Shown here: piece after piece, positions 28,523 through 36,054 of the stretch
Numbering within the stretch: the stretch's first letter is position 1
Layout: every line of letters starts with the position of its first letter
Program-made: the position numbers and the translations under genes
NCBI RefSeq assembly: GCF_001422205.1
Contig: NZ_LMMJ01000008.1
Coordinates: 424,915 to 488,914 of the forward strand
Origin: Curtobacterium sp. Leaf261
GTDB taxonomy: Bacteria; Actinomycetota; Actinomycetes; Actinomycetales; Microbacteriaceae
Length of the DNA stretch: 64,000 nucleotides
Direction: 5' to 3'
The notes under the pieces: model-generated
Told to the model about the DNA's origin: nothing
What the model saw: only the letters and a program-made list of their open reading frames with translations
Databases searched by the model: none

Positions 28523-30888
28523 CCGCTCACCCGACGGACACGGCCGCCGCGGTCGGCGCGGACGGGGCGCGCTCCGCACCCGCTCGCATCGAGTTCTCCG
28601 GGTGGGGGCTCCGGTACCCGGACCGTGACACGTGGGCCGTGCGCGGGGTCGACCTCGTCGTGCAACCGGGCGAACGTGTCGCGATCGTCGGACCCTCTGG
28701 CGCCGGCAAGTCGACGCTCCTCCGTGCGGTCGCGGGCGTGTTGCCGGACGACACGGACGGCGACGCCGGGCAGGACAGCGACGCCGGGCAGGACGGCGCG
28801 GACGGCGACGCCGGGCAGGAGGGTCGGTGCACGGTGGACGGACTCGCCCCGAGCAGCGTCCGCGGGCGGGTCGGACTCGTCATGCAGGACCCCGAGGCGC
28901 ACACCGTGATGTCCCGTGTCGGCGACGACGTGGCGTTCGGGCCCGAGAACCTCGGCGTCCCGCGGCCCACCATCTGGTCCGAGGTCACGCACGCCCTCGA
29001 CGTCGTGGGGCTCGACCTGCCGCACGGACGGTCCACCGCGGCGCTCTCCGGCGGGCAGCGACAACGACTCGCGCTCGCCGGGGTGCTCGCGATGCGTCCG
29101 GGGACCCTGGTGCTCGACGAGCCGTGCGCGAACCTCGACCCGGAGGGTGTCGCGCAGGTCCGGCGCGCCGTCGGACGGGCACTCGACGACACCGGGGCGA
29201 CGTTCCTCGTCGTGGAGCACCGCATCGGCACGTGGCTCGACCTCGTGGACCGCCTCGTGCTCCTCGCGCCTTCGGGTGGTGTCGTCGCCGACGGGCCCCC
29301 GGCCGAGGTCCTGGGCGCACACCGCGGGGCCCTGACCGAGGCCGGGGTGTGGGTCCCCGGGGCCGACCCCGACACGGTGCCGGCGAGACCGGGTGGCGAC
29401 GTGCTCCTCACGGTGTCCGAGCTCACCACGGCTCGGCGAACCGGGGAACCGGTCGGCCAGGGCATCGAGCTGGTCGTCCGTGCGGGGGAGTGCATCGCGG
29501 TCACGGGGCCGAACGGTGTCGGCAAGTCGACGTTCGGGCTGACGCTCGCGGGGCTCCTCCGACCCGAGCATGGCGCGGTCGTGGCCTCCGACACGCTCGC
29601 ACCCCCCGGTGGGTCGGCCGAGCCCGGGGCCTGGTCCAGCACGGAGCTCGCGGCACGCATCGGCACGGTGTTCCAGGAACCAGCGCACCAGTTCGTCGCC
29701 GCGACCGTCGTCGATGAGCTCGCTGCGGGGCCTCGTGCGCTCGGGCTCTCCGAGGACGACGTCGAGGGCCGTGTCGACGAGGTCATGCTCGCCCTCGGGC
29801 TGCAGGCGCTCGCCGATGCCAACCCGTTCACGCTGTCCGGCGGGGAGCAGCGGCGCCTCGCGATCGGCACCGTCGTGGCGACGCGGCCGCGGGTCGTCGT
29901 GCTCGACGAGCCGACGTCCGGTCAGGACCGGAGAACCTGGCAGGGGATCGTCGACGCGCTCGCCGGGCTCCTCGACGTCGGGTCGGCCGTCGTCGTGGTG
30001 ACACACGACCGGGCGCTCGTCGATGCCCTCGGCGCGCGCGAGCTCCGGCTGGTCCCGCCGCCGGCTCCTGCTCCCGCCGCCGCCGAGGCTGGTGCCGCCG
30101 CCGAGGCTGGCGCCGCCGCCGTGTCGCCGGCCGAGCGGCGTCCGGAGGGGCTCCGTGTCAACCCCGCCGCGTCGCTGCTCGGGGTCCTCGCCCTCGCCGT
30201 CTGCCTCGTGACGAGCCTCGACGTGGTCTCCGCGGCGACGGCCCTCGTGCTCGAACTCCTGCTCCTGCCGCTCGCGCGGATCCGCCCTGGCACCCTGCTC
30301 CGCCGGGCCGCACCGCTCCTCGTCGCCGGACCGCTCGCGGCGGTCGGCATCGCGCTCTACGGGGAGGCGTCCGGCCGCACCTGGATCGACGCGGGCTTCG
30401 TGCACGTCACGGACGGTTCCCTGGTCTTCGCGCTCGCGACGCTGCTCCGTCTCCTCGCACTCGTCCTGCCGACCATCGCGGTGTTTGCGGCGGTGGACCC
30501 GACCGACCTGGCTGACGGACTGGCGCAGGTGCTCCGGCTCCCGGCCCGGTTCGTCCTCGGGGCCCTCGCGGCGATCCGGATGGTGTCGCTGATGCGCGAG
30601 GACTGGCGGCAGCTCGGCATGGCCCGCCGGTCCCGCGGCCTCGCGGATCGTGGCCGGGTGCGTCGCGGGGCGTCGATGGCGTTCGCGCTGCTGGTGCTCG
30701 CGCTCCGACGGGCGACGACCCTGGCGGTCGCGATGGAGTCGAGGGGCTTCGGTGCCCCCGGTCGACGCACGTGGGCGCGGGAATCGCGGTTCGGCGCCCG
30801 CGAGTGGACGCTGATGGCCGTCCTGGTCGGGATCGGATTCGTCGCGATCGGCACCGCGGTCACGGCGGGGACATGGCACGGTCGATGA
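28519..30888 (+). CDS. Fused ECF ATPase-ATPase-transmembrane protein (YkoD-YkoC)
   Basis: 789 residues in three parts. ATPase 1 (about 25-285): GPSGAGKST near 58, MQDPE Q-loop, ALSGGQRQRLALA, LVLDEPCANLD, EHR. ATPase 2 (about 300-515): GPNGVGKST near 330, FQEPAHQ, TLSGGEQRRLAIG, VVLDEPTSGQD, THD. After an Ala/Pro linker, the T component (about 545-789) has five to six helices and the two coupling Ala-Arg-Gly-type motifs MARRSRGL and AMESRGF. In Bacillus these are separate YkoD and YkoC. All ATPase motifs look intact. A 60-nt repeat adds a Gly/Asp/Gln-rich insert between Walker A and the Q-loop of domain 1. Confidence 0.9.
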   Translation: MTAHPTDTAAAVGADGARSAPARIEFSGWGLRYPDRDTWAVRGVDLVVQPGERVAIVGPSGAGKSTLLRAVAGVLPDDTDGDAGQDSDAGQDGADGDAGQEGRCTVDGLAPSSVRGRVGLVMQDPEAHTVMSRVGDDVAFGPENLGVPRPTIWSEVTHALDVVGLDLPHGRSTAALSGGQRQRLALAGVLAMRPGTLVLDEPCANLDPEGVAQVRRAVGRALDDTGATFLVVEHRIGTWLDLVDRLVLLAPSGGVVADGPPAEVLGAHRGALTEAGVWVPGADPDTVPARPGGDVLLTVSELTTARRTGEPVGQGIELVVRAGECIAVTGPNGVGKSTFGLTLAGLLRPEHGAVVASDTLAPPGGSAEPGAWSSTELAARIGTVFQEPAHQFVAATVVDELAAGPRALGLSEDDVEGRVDEVMLALGLQALADANPFTLSGGEQRRLAIGTVVATRPRVVVLDEPTSGQDRRTWQGIVDALAGLLDVGSAVVVVTHDRALVDALGARELRLVPPPAPAPAAAEAGAAAEAGAAAVSPAERRPEGLRVNPAASLLGVLALAVCLVTSLDVVSAATALVLELLLLPLARIRPGTLLRRAAPLLVAGPLAAVGIALYGEASGRTWIDAGFVHVTDGSLVFALATLLRLLALVLPTIAVFAAVDPTDLADGLAQVLRLPARFVLGALAAIRMVSLMREDWRQLGMARRSRGLADRGRVRRGASMAFALLVLALRRATTLAVAMESRGFGAPGRRTWARESRFGAREWTLMAVLVGIGFVAIGTAVTAGTWHGR
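28756..28818 (+). repeat. 18-nt tandem repeat, 3 copies with a 9-nt insert, coding
   Basis: GACGGCGACGCCGGGCAG occurs at 28756, 28774 (one base changed) and 28801, with GACGGCGCG between copies two and three. It codes DGDAGQ-like hexapeptides inside ATPase domain 1 of the ECF protein, a rare place for a repeat because the rest of the domain is conserved. Confidence 0.85.
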
Positions 30889-31493
30889 CCGTCCCGAACG
30901 GAGCGGACGGGAGGCACGGCGCACCGCCGACGGATGACGGTGCGTCCGTCGTCGACTCGGCCGGGGCACCGGTGCCGCTCGACGAGATCGTGGCCAGGGC
31001 ATCCACCGCGACGCGTCCCGTGGTGCTCATCGACGGGCGGTCCGGTACCGGCAAGACGACCCTCGCCGGTTCGCTCGCGGGGGAGCTCGGCGCCGAGGTC
31101 GTCCATCTCGACGACGTCTACCCGGGGTGGGACGGGCTGCGGGCGGCGTCCGATGCCGTCGTGCAGGAGGTCCTCGCGGTGCCGGACGCGACCGGACGTC
31201 CGCGCTGGCGGCGCTGGGACTGGGCCACGGGCCTCCCGGCCGAGTGGCACGTCGTCGACGTGACCCGACCGCTCGTCGTCGAGGGGTGCGGTGCGCTGTC
31301 GCGCGGATCCGCGCCGCTCGCGACACTCCGTGTCTGGCTCGACGGGGACGACGCGGTGCGGAAGGCGCGGGCGCTCGCTCGCGACGGCGCGACGTTCGCG
31401 CGGGAGTGGGACCGGTGGGCGGCCGAGGAGCGGGCGTTCATCGCCGCCGAGGACCCGAGGTCACTCGCCGACGTGGTCCTGCGTCTGCCCTGA
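30885..31493 (+). CDS. P-loop kinase, uridine-kinase-like
   Basis: 202 residues; I take ATG 30885 because it overlaps the stop of the transporter gene (ATGA), though ATG 30873 is in frame. A Walker A GRSGTGKTT occurs near residue 49, then HLDDVYPGWDGL, RPRWRRWDW and a lid-like Arg-rich segment (ARDGATFAREWDRW). This is the nucleoside/uridine kinase-like branch of P-loop kinases common in actinobacteria and rarely characterised. Because it is translationally coupled to the thiamine-precursor transporter, it may phosphorylate the imported compound; that is inference. The first 20 residues overlap a half-copy of the dispersed palindrome (30904-30915). Confidence 0.8.
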   Translation: MTVPNGADGRHGAPPTDDGASVVDSAGAPVPLDEIVARASTATRPVVLIDGRSGTGKTTLAGSLAGELGAEVVHLDDVYPGWDGLRAASDAVVQEVLAVPDATGRPRWRRWDWATGLPAEWHVVDVTRPLVVEGCGALSRGSAPLATLRVWLDGDDAVRKARALARDGATFAREWDRWAAEERAFIAAEDPRSLADVVLRLP

Positions 31494-31546
31494 GCGCGCG
31501 CGTGGTGCGTCTCCTCGCGCTGCCCGCCCTTCTCATCGCTTCTGTC

Positions 31547-31592
31547 CCAGGGAGCGTCAACTGGCCGAGGGAGTCCCTGGCACAGTTGACGC
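31547..31592. terminator. Interleaved inverted repeats between convergent genes
   Basis: GCGTCAACTG (31554-31563) is complementary to CAGTTGACGC (31583-31592), and CCAGGGA (31547-31553) to TCCCTGG (31574-31580). The two stems cross, so they compete or form a pseudoknot. Placement between the kinase stop and the metallopeptidase stop suggests a bidirectional terminator. Confidence 0.5.
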
Positions 31593-31614
31593 CCCCTGCG
31601 GCAGAACCAGCAGG

Positions 31615-31953
31615 TCAGGCCCAGCCGAGCTCGTGGAGCCGGTCGTCGTCGATGCCGTAGTAGTGGCCGATCTCGTGCACGAGGGTGGTGTGCACCTCGT
31701 CGTGCAGGTCGTCCAGGCTCTCGCACTCGAGGAGATGTGCCTTGCGGAACACGACGATGCGGTCGGGGAGTTCGCCGAAGCCGTACTGGCCGCGCTCCGT
31801 CGCCGCGATGCCGTCGTAGCGGCCGAAGAGCTCCTCACCGTCCTCCGGCTCGTCCTCGACGACGAAGGCGACGTTCTCGAGGCCGTCCATCATGTCGTCC
31901 GGCAGCAGGTCGAGCTCCTCGGTGACGAGGTCCTCGAAGGCCTCGGGCGACAT
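31615..31953 (-). CDS. Zincin-like metallopeptidase (MPTase/DUF1025 type)
   Basis: 112 residues, close to the usual length of this small family. The HExxH motif is HEIGHYYG near residue 91, with a downstream Asp/His (DDDRLHELGW) that could give the third zinc ligand. The N-terminal part FEDLVTEELDLLPDDMMDGLENV matches the family layout. There is no signal peptide, so it acts in the cytoplasm; substrates are unknown. I chose ATG 31953; GTG 31962 is an in-frame alternative and the ribosome-binding site is weak. Upstream lies the structured repeat region, so its promoter must be in or beyond it. Confidence 0.8.
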   Translation of the reverse strand: MSPEAFEDLVTEELDLLPDDMMDGLENVAFVVEDEPEDGEELFGRYDGIAATERGQYGFGELPDRIVVFRKAHLLECESLDDLHDEVHTTLVHEIGHYYGIDDDRLHELGWA

Positions 31954-32008
31954 CTCCAGCACGCGCTCATCGTCCCAGCTCTCCCTGGGTGTCCGGTCGC
32001 ACGATACG

Positions 32009-32165
32009 CGCGCATCCCATGCGTGGGGACAGGGCGACAGGCGTCTGCGGGAGCGACGTCGTGTCGGCCCGGAACTGTCGCTCCTTGCGCGCGCATCCGA
32101 TGCGTGGGCACGGGGCGACAGGCCACCGTGGGAGCGACGTCGTGTTGGCCCGGAACTGTCGCTCC
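32009..32165. repeat. Structured non-coding repeat A, two 76-nt units (period 81)
   Basis: Units at 32009-32084 and 32090-32165 share most bases: each begins CGCGCATCCxATGCGTGGG, passes GGGCGACAGG, and ends in a hairpin GGAGCGAC - 19 nt - GTCGCTCC with loop GTCGTGTxGGCCCGGAACT. Differences are scattered, and the stems are kept. The region has no open frame with gene-like features. Confidence 0.75.
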
Positions 32166-32176
32166 ATGTGCACACA

Positions 32177-32333
32177 CCGGAGGGCGGGCCAGCAAGCACT
32201 GAGGGAGGCCTGCGGTTTCGCACAACGTGCGAAACACAGTCCTCCCTCGTCTGCGCCGCCCGGAGGGCGGGCTGTAAAGCACTGAGGGAGAGCTCCGGTT
32301 CCGCAACGCGGAACGGAACTCTCCCTCGACCGG
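32177..32333. repeat. Structured non-coding repeat B, two 74-nt units (period 83)
   Basis: Units at 32177 and 32260 begin CCGGAGGGCGGG and share AAGCACTGAGGGAG. Each folds into a long two-part stem: outer GAGGGAGG/CCTCCCTC with inner GTTTCGCAC/GTGCGAAAC in unit 1, outer GAGGGAGAG/CTCTCCCTC with inner GTTCCGC/GCGGAAC in unit 2. The inner stems differ in sequence but both pair, which is compensatory change. The unit nearest tRNA-His may also serve as its terminator. Confidence 0.75.
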
Positions 32334-32407
32334 GGTGAATAACGGGGCTCGAACCCGCGACCTCCTAGACCACAACCAGGCGCTCTACCAGCTGAGCTAT
32401 ATCCACC
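32334..32407 (-). tRNA. tRNA-His (anticodon GTG)
   Basis: Read on the minus strand: acceptor GTGGATA pairs with TATTCAC, D arm AGCTCAGCTGGTAGAGC, anticodon loop TTGTGGT, T arm with GGTTCGAGCC. A G at -1 opposite the discriminator C, the mark of tRNA-His, is encoded. CCA is not encoded. Confidence 0.95.
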
Positions 32408-32515
32408 ATGTCGCGCCCGGGGTGGAGCCCAGACGCGGCTCATCAATAGTAGTACACACAGGGGCTGCTTCCGAACCACGGCTGTTGCGGGCGGTGCAGG
32501 GCGGAGGTGGGTCGT

Positions 32516-32552
32516 GCCTCCCGTCCGGTGCCGCCACCATGTTGCGGGAGGC
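32516..32552 (-). terminator. Terminator of the orn gene (dispersed palindrome family)
   Basis: GCCTCCCG (32516-32523) pairs with CGGGAGGC (32545-32552) over a 21-nt loop, 7 nt beyond the orn stop. It carries the same core as the palindrome at 26487-26530. Confidence 0.6.
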
Positions 32553-32558
32553 GACCTG

Positions 32559-33194
32559 TCAGGCGTTCGGCGCGACGAGCCGCGGAGCCCACTTCGCGAC
32601 GACCTCGGCGTTGATCGCCTTCACGTCGTCAGAGGTGGGGCCGGGCTCCGGGGTGAATCCGGCACGACGGTAGTACTCGAGCTCGCGGATCGACTCGAGG
32701 ATGTCGGCGAGCGCGCGGTGGCCGCCGTGCTTCTCGGGGGCGTTGAAGTACACGCGTGGGAACCAGCGGCGGCTGAGCTCCTTGATGCTCGAGACGTCGA
32801 CGCTGCGGTAGTGCAGATGCCCGTCGACACGGGGCATGTACTTGGCGAGGAACGCACGGTCGGTGCCGATGGTGTTCCCGGCGAGGGGCGCGGAGCCTTC
32901 GACCGGGACGTGCGCCTGGATGTACTCGAGCACCTGGAACTCGGCGTCAGCGAGACTCACGCCGTCGGGTATCTCGGTGATGAGCCCCGAGCTCGTGTGC
33001 ATGTTCGTCACGAACTCGTTCATGTTGTCGAGCGCCGACTGGTCGGGCTTGATGACGATGTCGAAGCCGGGGTGCACCGGCTCGAGGTCGAAGTCGGTGA
33101 CGACCACGGCCACCTCGACGAGTTCGTCGACGGCGATGTCGAGCCCCGTCATCTCGCAGTCGATCCAGACGAGACGGTCGTTCGCAGTACCCAT
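32559..33194 (-). CDS. orn: Oligoribonuclease
   Basis: 211 residues, DEDDh exonuclease family. Exo I is [10 protein letters not shown] (Asp and Glu near residues 12-14), further acidic residues lie in NMNEF and the later [22 protein letters not shown] region, and the His of the DEDDh set falls in GGHRALADI. It degrades 2-5 nt RNA (and pGpG) to mononucleotides in the cytoplasm and is essential in several bacteria. Start ATG 33194. The gene stands alone, between the tRNA-His region and a small secreted protein, with terminators on both sides. Confidence 0.93.
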   Translation of the reverse strand: MGTANDRLVWIDCEMTGLDIAVDELVEVAVVVTDFDLEPVHPGFDIVIKPDQSALDNMNEFVTNMHTSSGLITEIPDGVSLADAEFQVLEYIQAHVPVEGSAPLAGNTIGTDRAFLAKYMPRVDGHLHYRSVDVSSIKELSRRWFPRVYFNAPEKHGGHRALADILESIRELEYYRRAGFTPEPGPTSDDVKAINAEVVAKWAPRLVAPNA

Positions 33195-33220
33195 GGCACG
33201 ATCCTATTCTGCTGACGCGG

Positions 33221-33252
33221 AACGGCCCCCGCGCTGATGTGCGGGGGCCGTT
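33221..33252 (-). terminator. Strong terminator hairpin
   Basis: AACGGCCCCCGC pairs perfectly with GCGGGGGCCGTT (12 bp, 8-nt loop), 13 nt after the stop of the secreted-protein gene. Confidence 0.8.
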
Positions 33253-33264
33253 CGCTGAAAGTGC

Positions 33265-33687
33265 TTACTTGACGACGGTGATGTCCACCGTGGTGTGCCA
33301 GGAGTTCCAGACGCCGTCCTCGATCTGCTGGATGCGCAGCGTCTGGCTGCCGAGCGCGAGTTTCCGGACCTTGAGCGTCGTGATCTCCCCGGTGGCGACC
33401 ACGTCGTCCGTGGCGATGGTCGAACCCTGACCGGGCACCCACTTCGACGAGGTAACCATGAGCGTGTTCCCGGCCTTGCTCCGGATCTGGATCGTGCTCC
33501 CCTTCTGCTGCAGCGTGTCGCCGTCGGACAGGCCGACGAACGCCGGGACGGTGCCCTGCGTGGAGGAGGAGGAAGCGGCGGCGGGCGCGGCGGGCGCTGC
33601 GTTCGCGACGCCGGGCGCGAATGCGAGGCCGGCGGTGACCGCTGCTGCGGCGGCGAGGGTGGAGAGCGTTCGGATGATCTTGGTCAT
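33265..33687 (-). CDS. Small secreted protein, unknown
   Basis: 140 residues with AGGAAC before the ATG. Residues 1-31 are a clear signal peptide (MTKIIRTLST, hydrophobic stretch, cut near GVANA-AP). A short Ala/Pro/Ser linker precedes a beta-rich domain of about 90 residues (VPAFVGLSDGDTLQQKGSTI, then alternating polar/hydrophobic strands to the C-terminus VDITVVK). No Cys and no catalytic motif; I recognise no family. It has its own strong terminator and an unusually A/T-rich upstream region, so it is probably well transcribed. Released or wall-associated. Confidence 0.8.
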   Translation of the reverse strand: MTKIIRTLSTLAAAAAVTAGLAFAPGVANAAPAAPAAASSSSTQGTVPAFVGLSDGDTLQQKGSTIQIRSKAGNTLMVTSSKWVPGQGSTIATDDVVATGEITTLKVRKLALGSQTLRIQQIEDGVWNSWHTTVDITVVK

Positions 33688-33761
33688 GGAGTTCCTGTCC
33701 TGTTGGTGGTGTGCTCATTTCGGCACAGAAAGAACTCTATATCGTTAACTTCACATCTCAA

Positions 33762-33767
33762 ATTATA
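33762..33767 (-). promoter_or_regulatory. Probable -10 box (TATAAT) for the secreted-protein gene
   Basis: On the minus strand TATAAT stands in an A/T-rich island of about 60 nt (33722-33785), about 75 nt before the start codon. The island also covers the end of the MFS gene. No clear -35 at 17 nt. Confidence 0.4.
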
Positions 33768-33782
33768 CGCTATTTATACTAT

Positions 33783-35021
33783 TCACGATGCGCCCCCGAC
33801 GGTGATCGCCTCGGCCTCGACTCGCTCGGACTCCGGACCGTCGTCGACGCGCCGGAGTGCCTTCGCTGCGACGATGGTCACGACGAGCGCGACGACGACC
33901 GACGAGCCGGCGAACACGTAGGCGGCGCTCGGCGAGTAGGCGTCGGCGAGGAGTGTCGCGACCGGCGGAGCAACCGCGCCACCCAGGAAGCGCACCGCGG
34001 AGTAGGCGCTCGATGCGACCGACCGGGGGAGGTCCGTTGCCTCCATCACGCTCTCGGTGAGCACGGTGTTGAGGACGCCGAGCACGAGGCCACCGACGAT
34101 CACGCAGATCACGAGACCGACCTGGCTCGTGACGAACACGGCGGCGGCGAACAGGTCGAGTGCGAGGAGGGGGAGTGCGATGCGGAGGACCGTTGTCCGA
34201 CGCATCCTCGCCGTCAGGAGTGGTGCCACCCAGACAGATGTGATCGCGAGTCCGAGACCCCATCCGAAGAAGGTGAACCCGATGCCGAGGGCGTCGAACC
34301 CGAGGGGGAACGGCGTGTAGGCGAGGAGCACGAAGAAGCCGATGTTGTAGAACAGCGCGGTCGCGGCGAGTGCGGCGAGCGCAGGGCGTCGGAGCGCACG
34401 GAACGGCGCGGAGAGCTTGGTCGGCGTCGGCTTCTCCATCGCGCTCGACTTGAGGAGCACCATGATCGCGATGAAGGCGATCGCCATGAGGACGGTCACG
34501 CCGAAGAAGGGGCCTCGCCAGCTGACGGAGCCGAGGAGTCCGCCGACGAGCGGGCCGATCGCGATGCCGAGACCGAGTGCCGCCTCGTAGAGGATGATGG
34601 CACTCGCCGTGCCACCGGACGCTGCTCCGACGATCGTGGCGAGTGCCGTGGAGATGAAGAGCGCGTTCCCGAGTCCCCAACCCGCGCGGAACCCGATGAT
34701 GATCCACACGTCGTTCGACAGAGCGGCGAACAGGGCGAACGCGACGATGAGGGCAAGCCCGATCATCAGCGTCTTCTTCGGGCCGATGCGGCTGGACACC
34801 CAGCTCGTGAAGAACATCGCGACACCGGTCACCGCGAGGTAGCTCGTGAAGAGCAGCTCGGTCTGCGACGGTGTGGCCCGGAGGGATGCGGCGATGGCGG
34901 GGAGGATCGGGTCCACGAGGCCGATGCCCATGAACGCGACGACGCTCGCGAAGGCGATCGCCCAGACGGCCGTCGGCTGTTTGAGGATGCTGGTGCCCGC
35001 GGCTGGGGCGTGGCTGGTCAC
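33783..35021 (-). CDS. MFS transporter, drug-efflux type
   Basis: 412 residues with 12 membrane helices. GTG 35021 overlaps the marR stop (GTGA); a longer open frame runs through the repeats inside marR and is not used. Motif A between helices 2 and 3 reads SRIGPKKTLMIG, and helix 4-5 has GWGLGNALFIS, typical of 12-helix proton antiporters. It is the partner of the MarR repressor gene, and such pairs usually export a toxic compound that also acts as inducer. The cytoplasmic C-terminus is acidic. Substrate not predictable. Confidence 0.88.
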   Translation of the reverse strand: MTSHAPAAGTSILKQPTAVWAIAFASVVAFMGIGLVDPILPAIAASLRATPSQTELLFTSYLAVTGVAMFFTSWVSSRIGPKKTLMIGLALIVAFALFAALSNDVWIIIGFRAGWGLGNALFISTALATIVGAASGGTASAIILYEAALGLGIAIGPLVGGLLGSVSWRGPFFGVTVLMAIAFIAIMVLLKSSAMEKPTPTKLSAPFRALRRPALAALAATALFYNIGFFVLLAYTPFPLGFDALGIGFTFFGWGLGLAITSVWVAPLLTARMRRTTVLRIALPLLALDLFAAAVFVTSQVGLVICVIVGGLVLGVLNTVLTESVMEATDLPRSVASSAYSAVRFLGGAVAPPVATLLADAYSPSAAYVFAGSSVVVALVVTIVAAKALRRVDDGPESERVEAEAITVGGAS

Positions 35022-35569
35022 GCTGGTGTCTCCGATCCGACCCGCTGTGGGGTCGTCGATGTGGTGCCGACCCGCTGTGGGGTCGTCGATGTGGTGCCGA
35101 CCCGTTGCGGGGCCGTCGATGTGGTGCCGACTGGTTGCGAGGTCGTCGATGTGCCGACGCGGGTGGCGATGAGGGTTGCGGCGGCGTGCAGGGTGTCCCA
35201 CTCGGACGCGTCGAGATCGTCGAAGAGCGGCCCGACCTCCCGCGCCAGGGTTGCTCGCCAGGCGGCGATGGCGTCGTGGCCCGCATCGGTGATCGCGATG
35301 AGACCCACCCGGGAGTCGTCGGGGTCGGCTGCACGGTCGACGAGACCGTCGGCGATCATCCCGGCAACGAGCTTGGTGATGGTGGGCTGCGACACTCGGC
35401 TCGCGGTCGCCAGTTCGCCGATGCGCATCGTGCCGTCCGCGTCGAGGATCCCGAGGGTGCGCCAGACCGCCGACGACGTCGCATTGCCGCTCGCCTGCGC
35501 CGCGCGCCGGATGAGCCGGTTCACCGCGACGAGGAGCGTCTCGATGGTGTCGTCGTGGTCGGCGGTCAT
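35018..35569 (-). CDS. MarR-family transcription regulator
   Basis: 183 residues. The winged helix-turn-helix lies at about 30-100: SSAVWRTLGILDADGTMRIGELA, recognition helix SQPTITKLVAGMIADGLV, wing RAADPDDSRVGLIAITDAG. It ends in a dimer helix, after which a 45-residue Thr/Ser/Gln/Val-rich tail made of three to four 10-residue repeats (VGTTSTTPQR) is added. The gene is first in an operon with an MFS exporter (GTGA overlap). A palindromic site overlapping its own promoter suggests autorepression released by the exporter's substrate. Confidence 0.9.
   Translation of the reverse strand: MTADHDDTIETLLVAVNRLIRRAAQASGNATSSAVWRTLGILDADGTMRIGELATASRVSQPTITKLVAGMIADGLVDRAADPDDSRVGLIAITDAGHDAIAAWRATLAREVGPLFDDLDASEWDTLHAAATLIATRVGTSTTSQPVGTTSTAPQRVGTTSTTPQRVGTTSTTPQRVGSETPA
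35041..35157 (-). repeat. 30-nt tandem repeat, 3 full and 1 partial copy, coding
   Basis: Units of 30 nt (plus strand CCCGCTGTGGGGTCGTCGAT plus GTGGTGCCGA) at 35041, 35071 and 35101, and a diverged 27-nt copy at 35131. They encode the MarR tail and end 20 nt before the MFS start codon, so copy-number change would keep frame while altering the distance to the coupled start. Confidence 0.9.
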
Positions 35570-35580
35570 GAGGTAATTAT

Positions 35581-35593
35581 ATAGCCAAGCTAT
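35581..35593. promoter_or_regulatory. Likely MarR operator
   Basis: ATAGC-caa-GCTAT, an inverted repeat in an A/T-rich stretch (about 35574-35600) just upstream of marR and between it and the divergent 96-residue gene. Position, symmetry and composition fit a MarR-type site overlapping the -10 region. Confidence 0.6.
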
Positions 35594-35689
35594 GTATCCG
35601 ACAAACCAGGGGCTGCCCGAAGCTGCCTCGCAGGTCTCGACTCCGGCTGCCTGGGTACGTGCTGGCTGCCGGCTGGTAGAAGAGATGGC

Positions 35690-35980
35690 ATGAGCGACAT
35701 CACGATCCACGAGGGCGACCAGTACACCGTCCTCTTCCACGGCGGCCCCTTCGACGGTACGACCGACACGAGGACTGCAACGACCGACGCATGGGACCAG
35801 GAGGTCACGGCGTACGCCGGGGTCGAGGGGCTCGAGACAGCGTTCACCTACACGGCCACCGAGGCCAAGCAGGTGCTCGACCAGGTGCACGTGGACTACG
35901 CGTTCGACCCGAAGGACTCCGACCCCGTCGACCAGCTCGACGAGCGCGGCGACCGGAGTGGTGGCTTCGACCGGGCTTGA
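35690..35980 (+). CDS. Small conserved-looking protein, unknown
   Basis: 96 residues, acidic and soluble, with alternating polar/hydrophobic pattern at the N-terminus (ITIHEGDQYTVLFHGGPFDGTTDTR), which resembles small beta-rich actinobacterial proteins with a GGPxDGTT motif. The second half is helical and ends in a Asp/Arg-rich tail. No catalytic motif. It is divergent from the MarR gene and about 75 nt before a thioredoxin-fold gene. The start is chosen at ATG 35690 with AGAAGAG upstream. Confidence 0.7.
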   Translation: MSDITIHEGDQYTVLFHGGPFDGTTDTRTATTDAWDQEVTAYAGVEGLETAFTYTATEAKQVLDQVHVDYAFDPKDSDPVDQLDERGDRSGGFDRA

Positions 35981-36054
35981 CCACGGTTTGGGTGAGTGAT
36001 GCCCGCACGGCTGTTCCGCGGAATGCGGGGCAGCCGTTCCGCGTTCCAGGGCAC

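Noticed and set aside
32334-32407. A tRNA-linked genomic island
   Set aside because: The repeats beside tRNA-His were checked for an attachment-site pattern, but there is no direct repeat of the tRNA 3' end and no integrase nearby.
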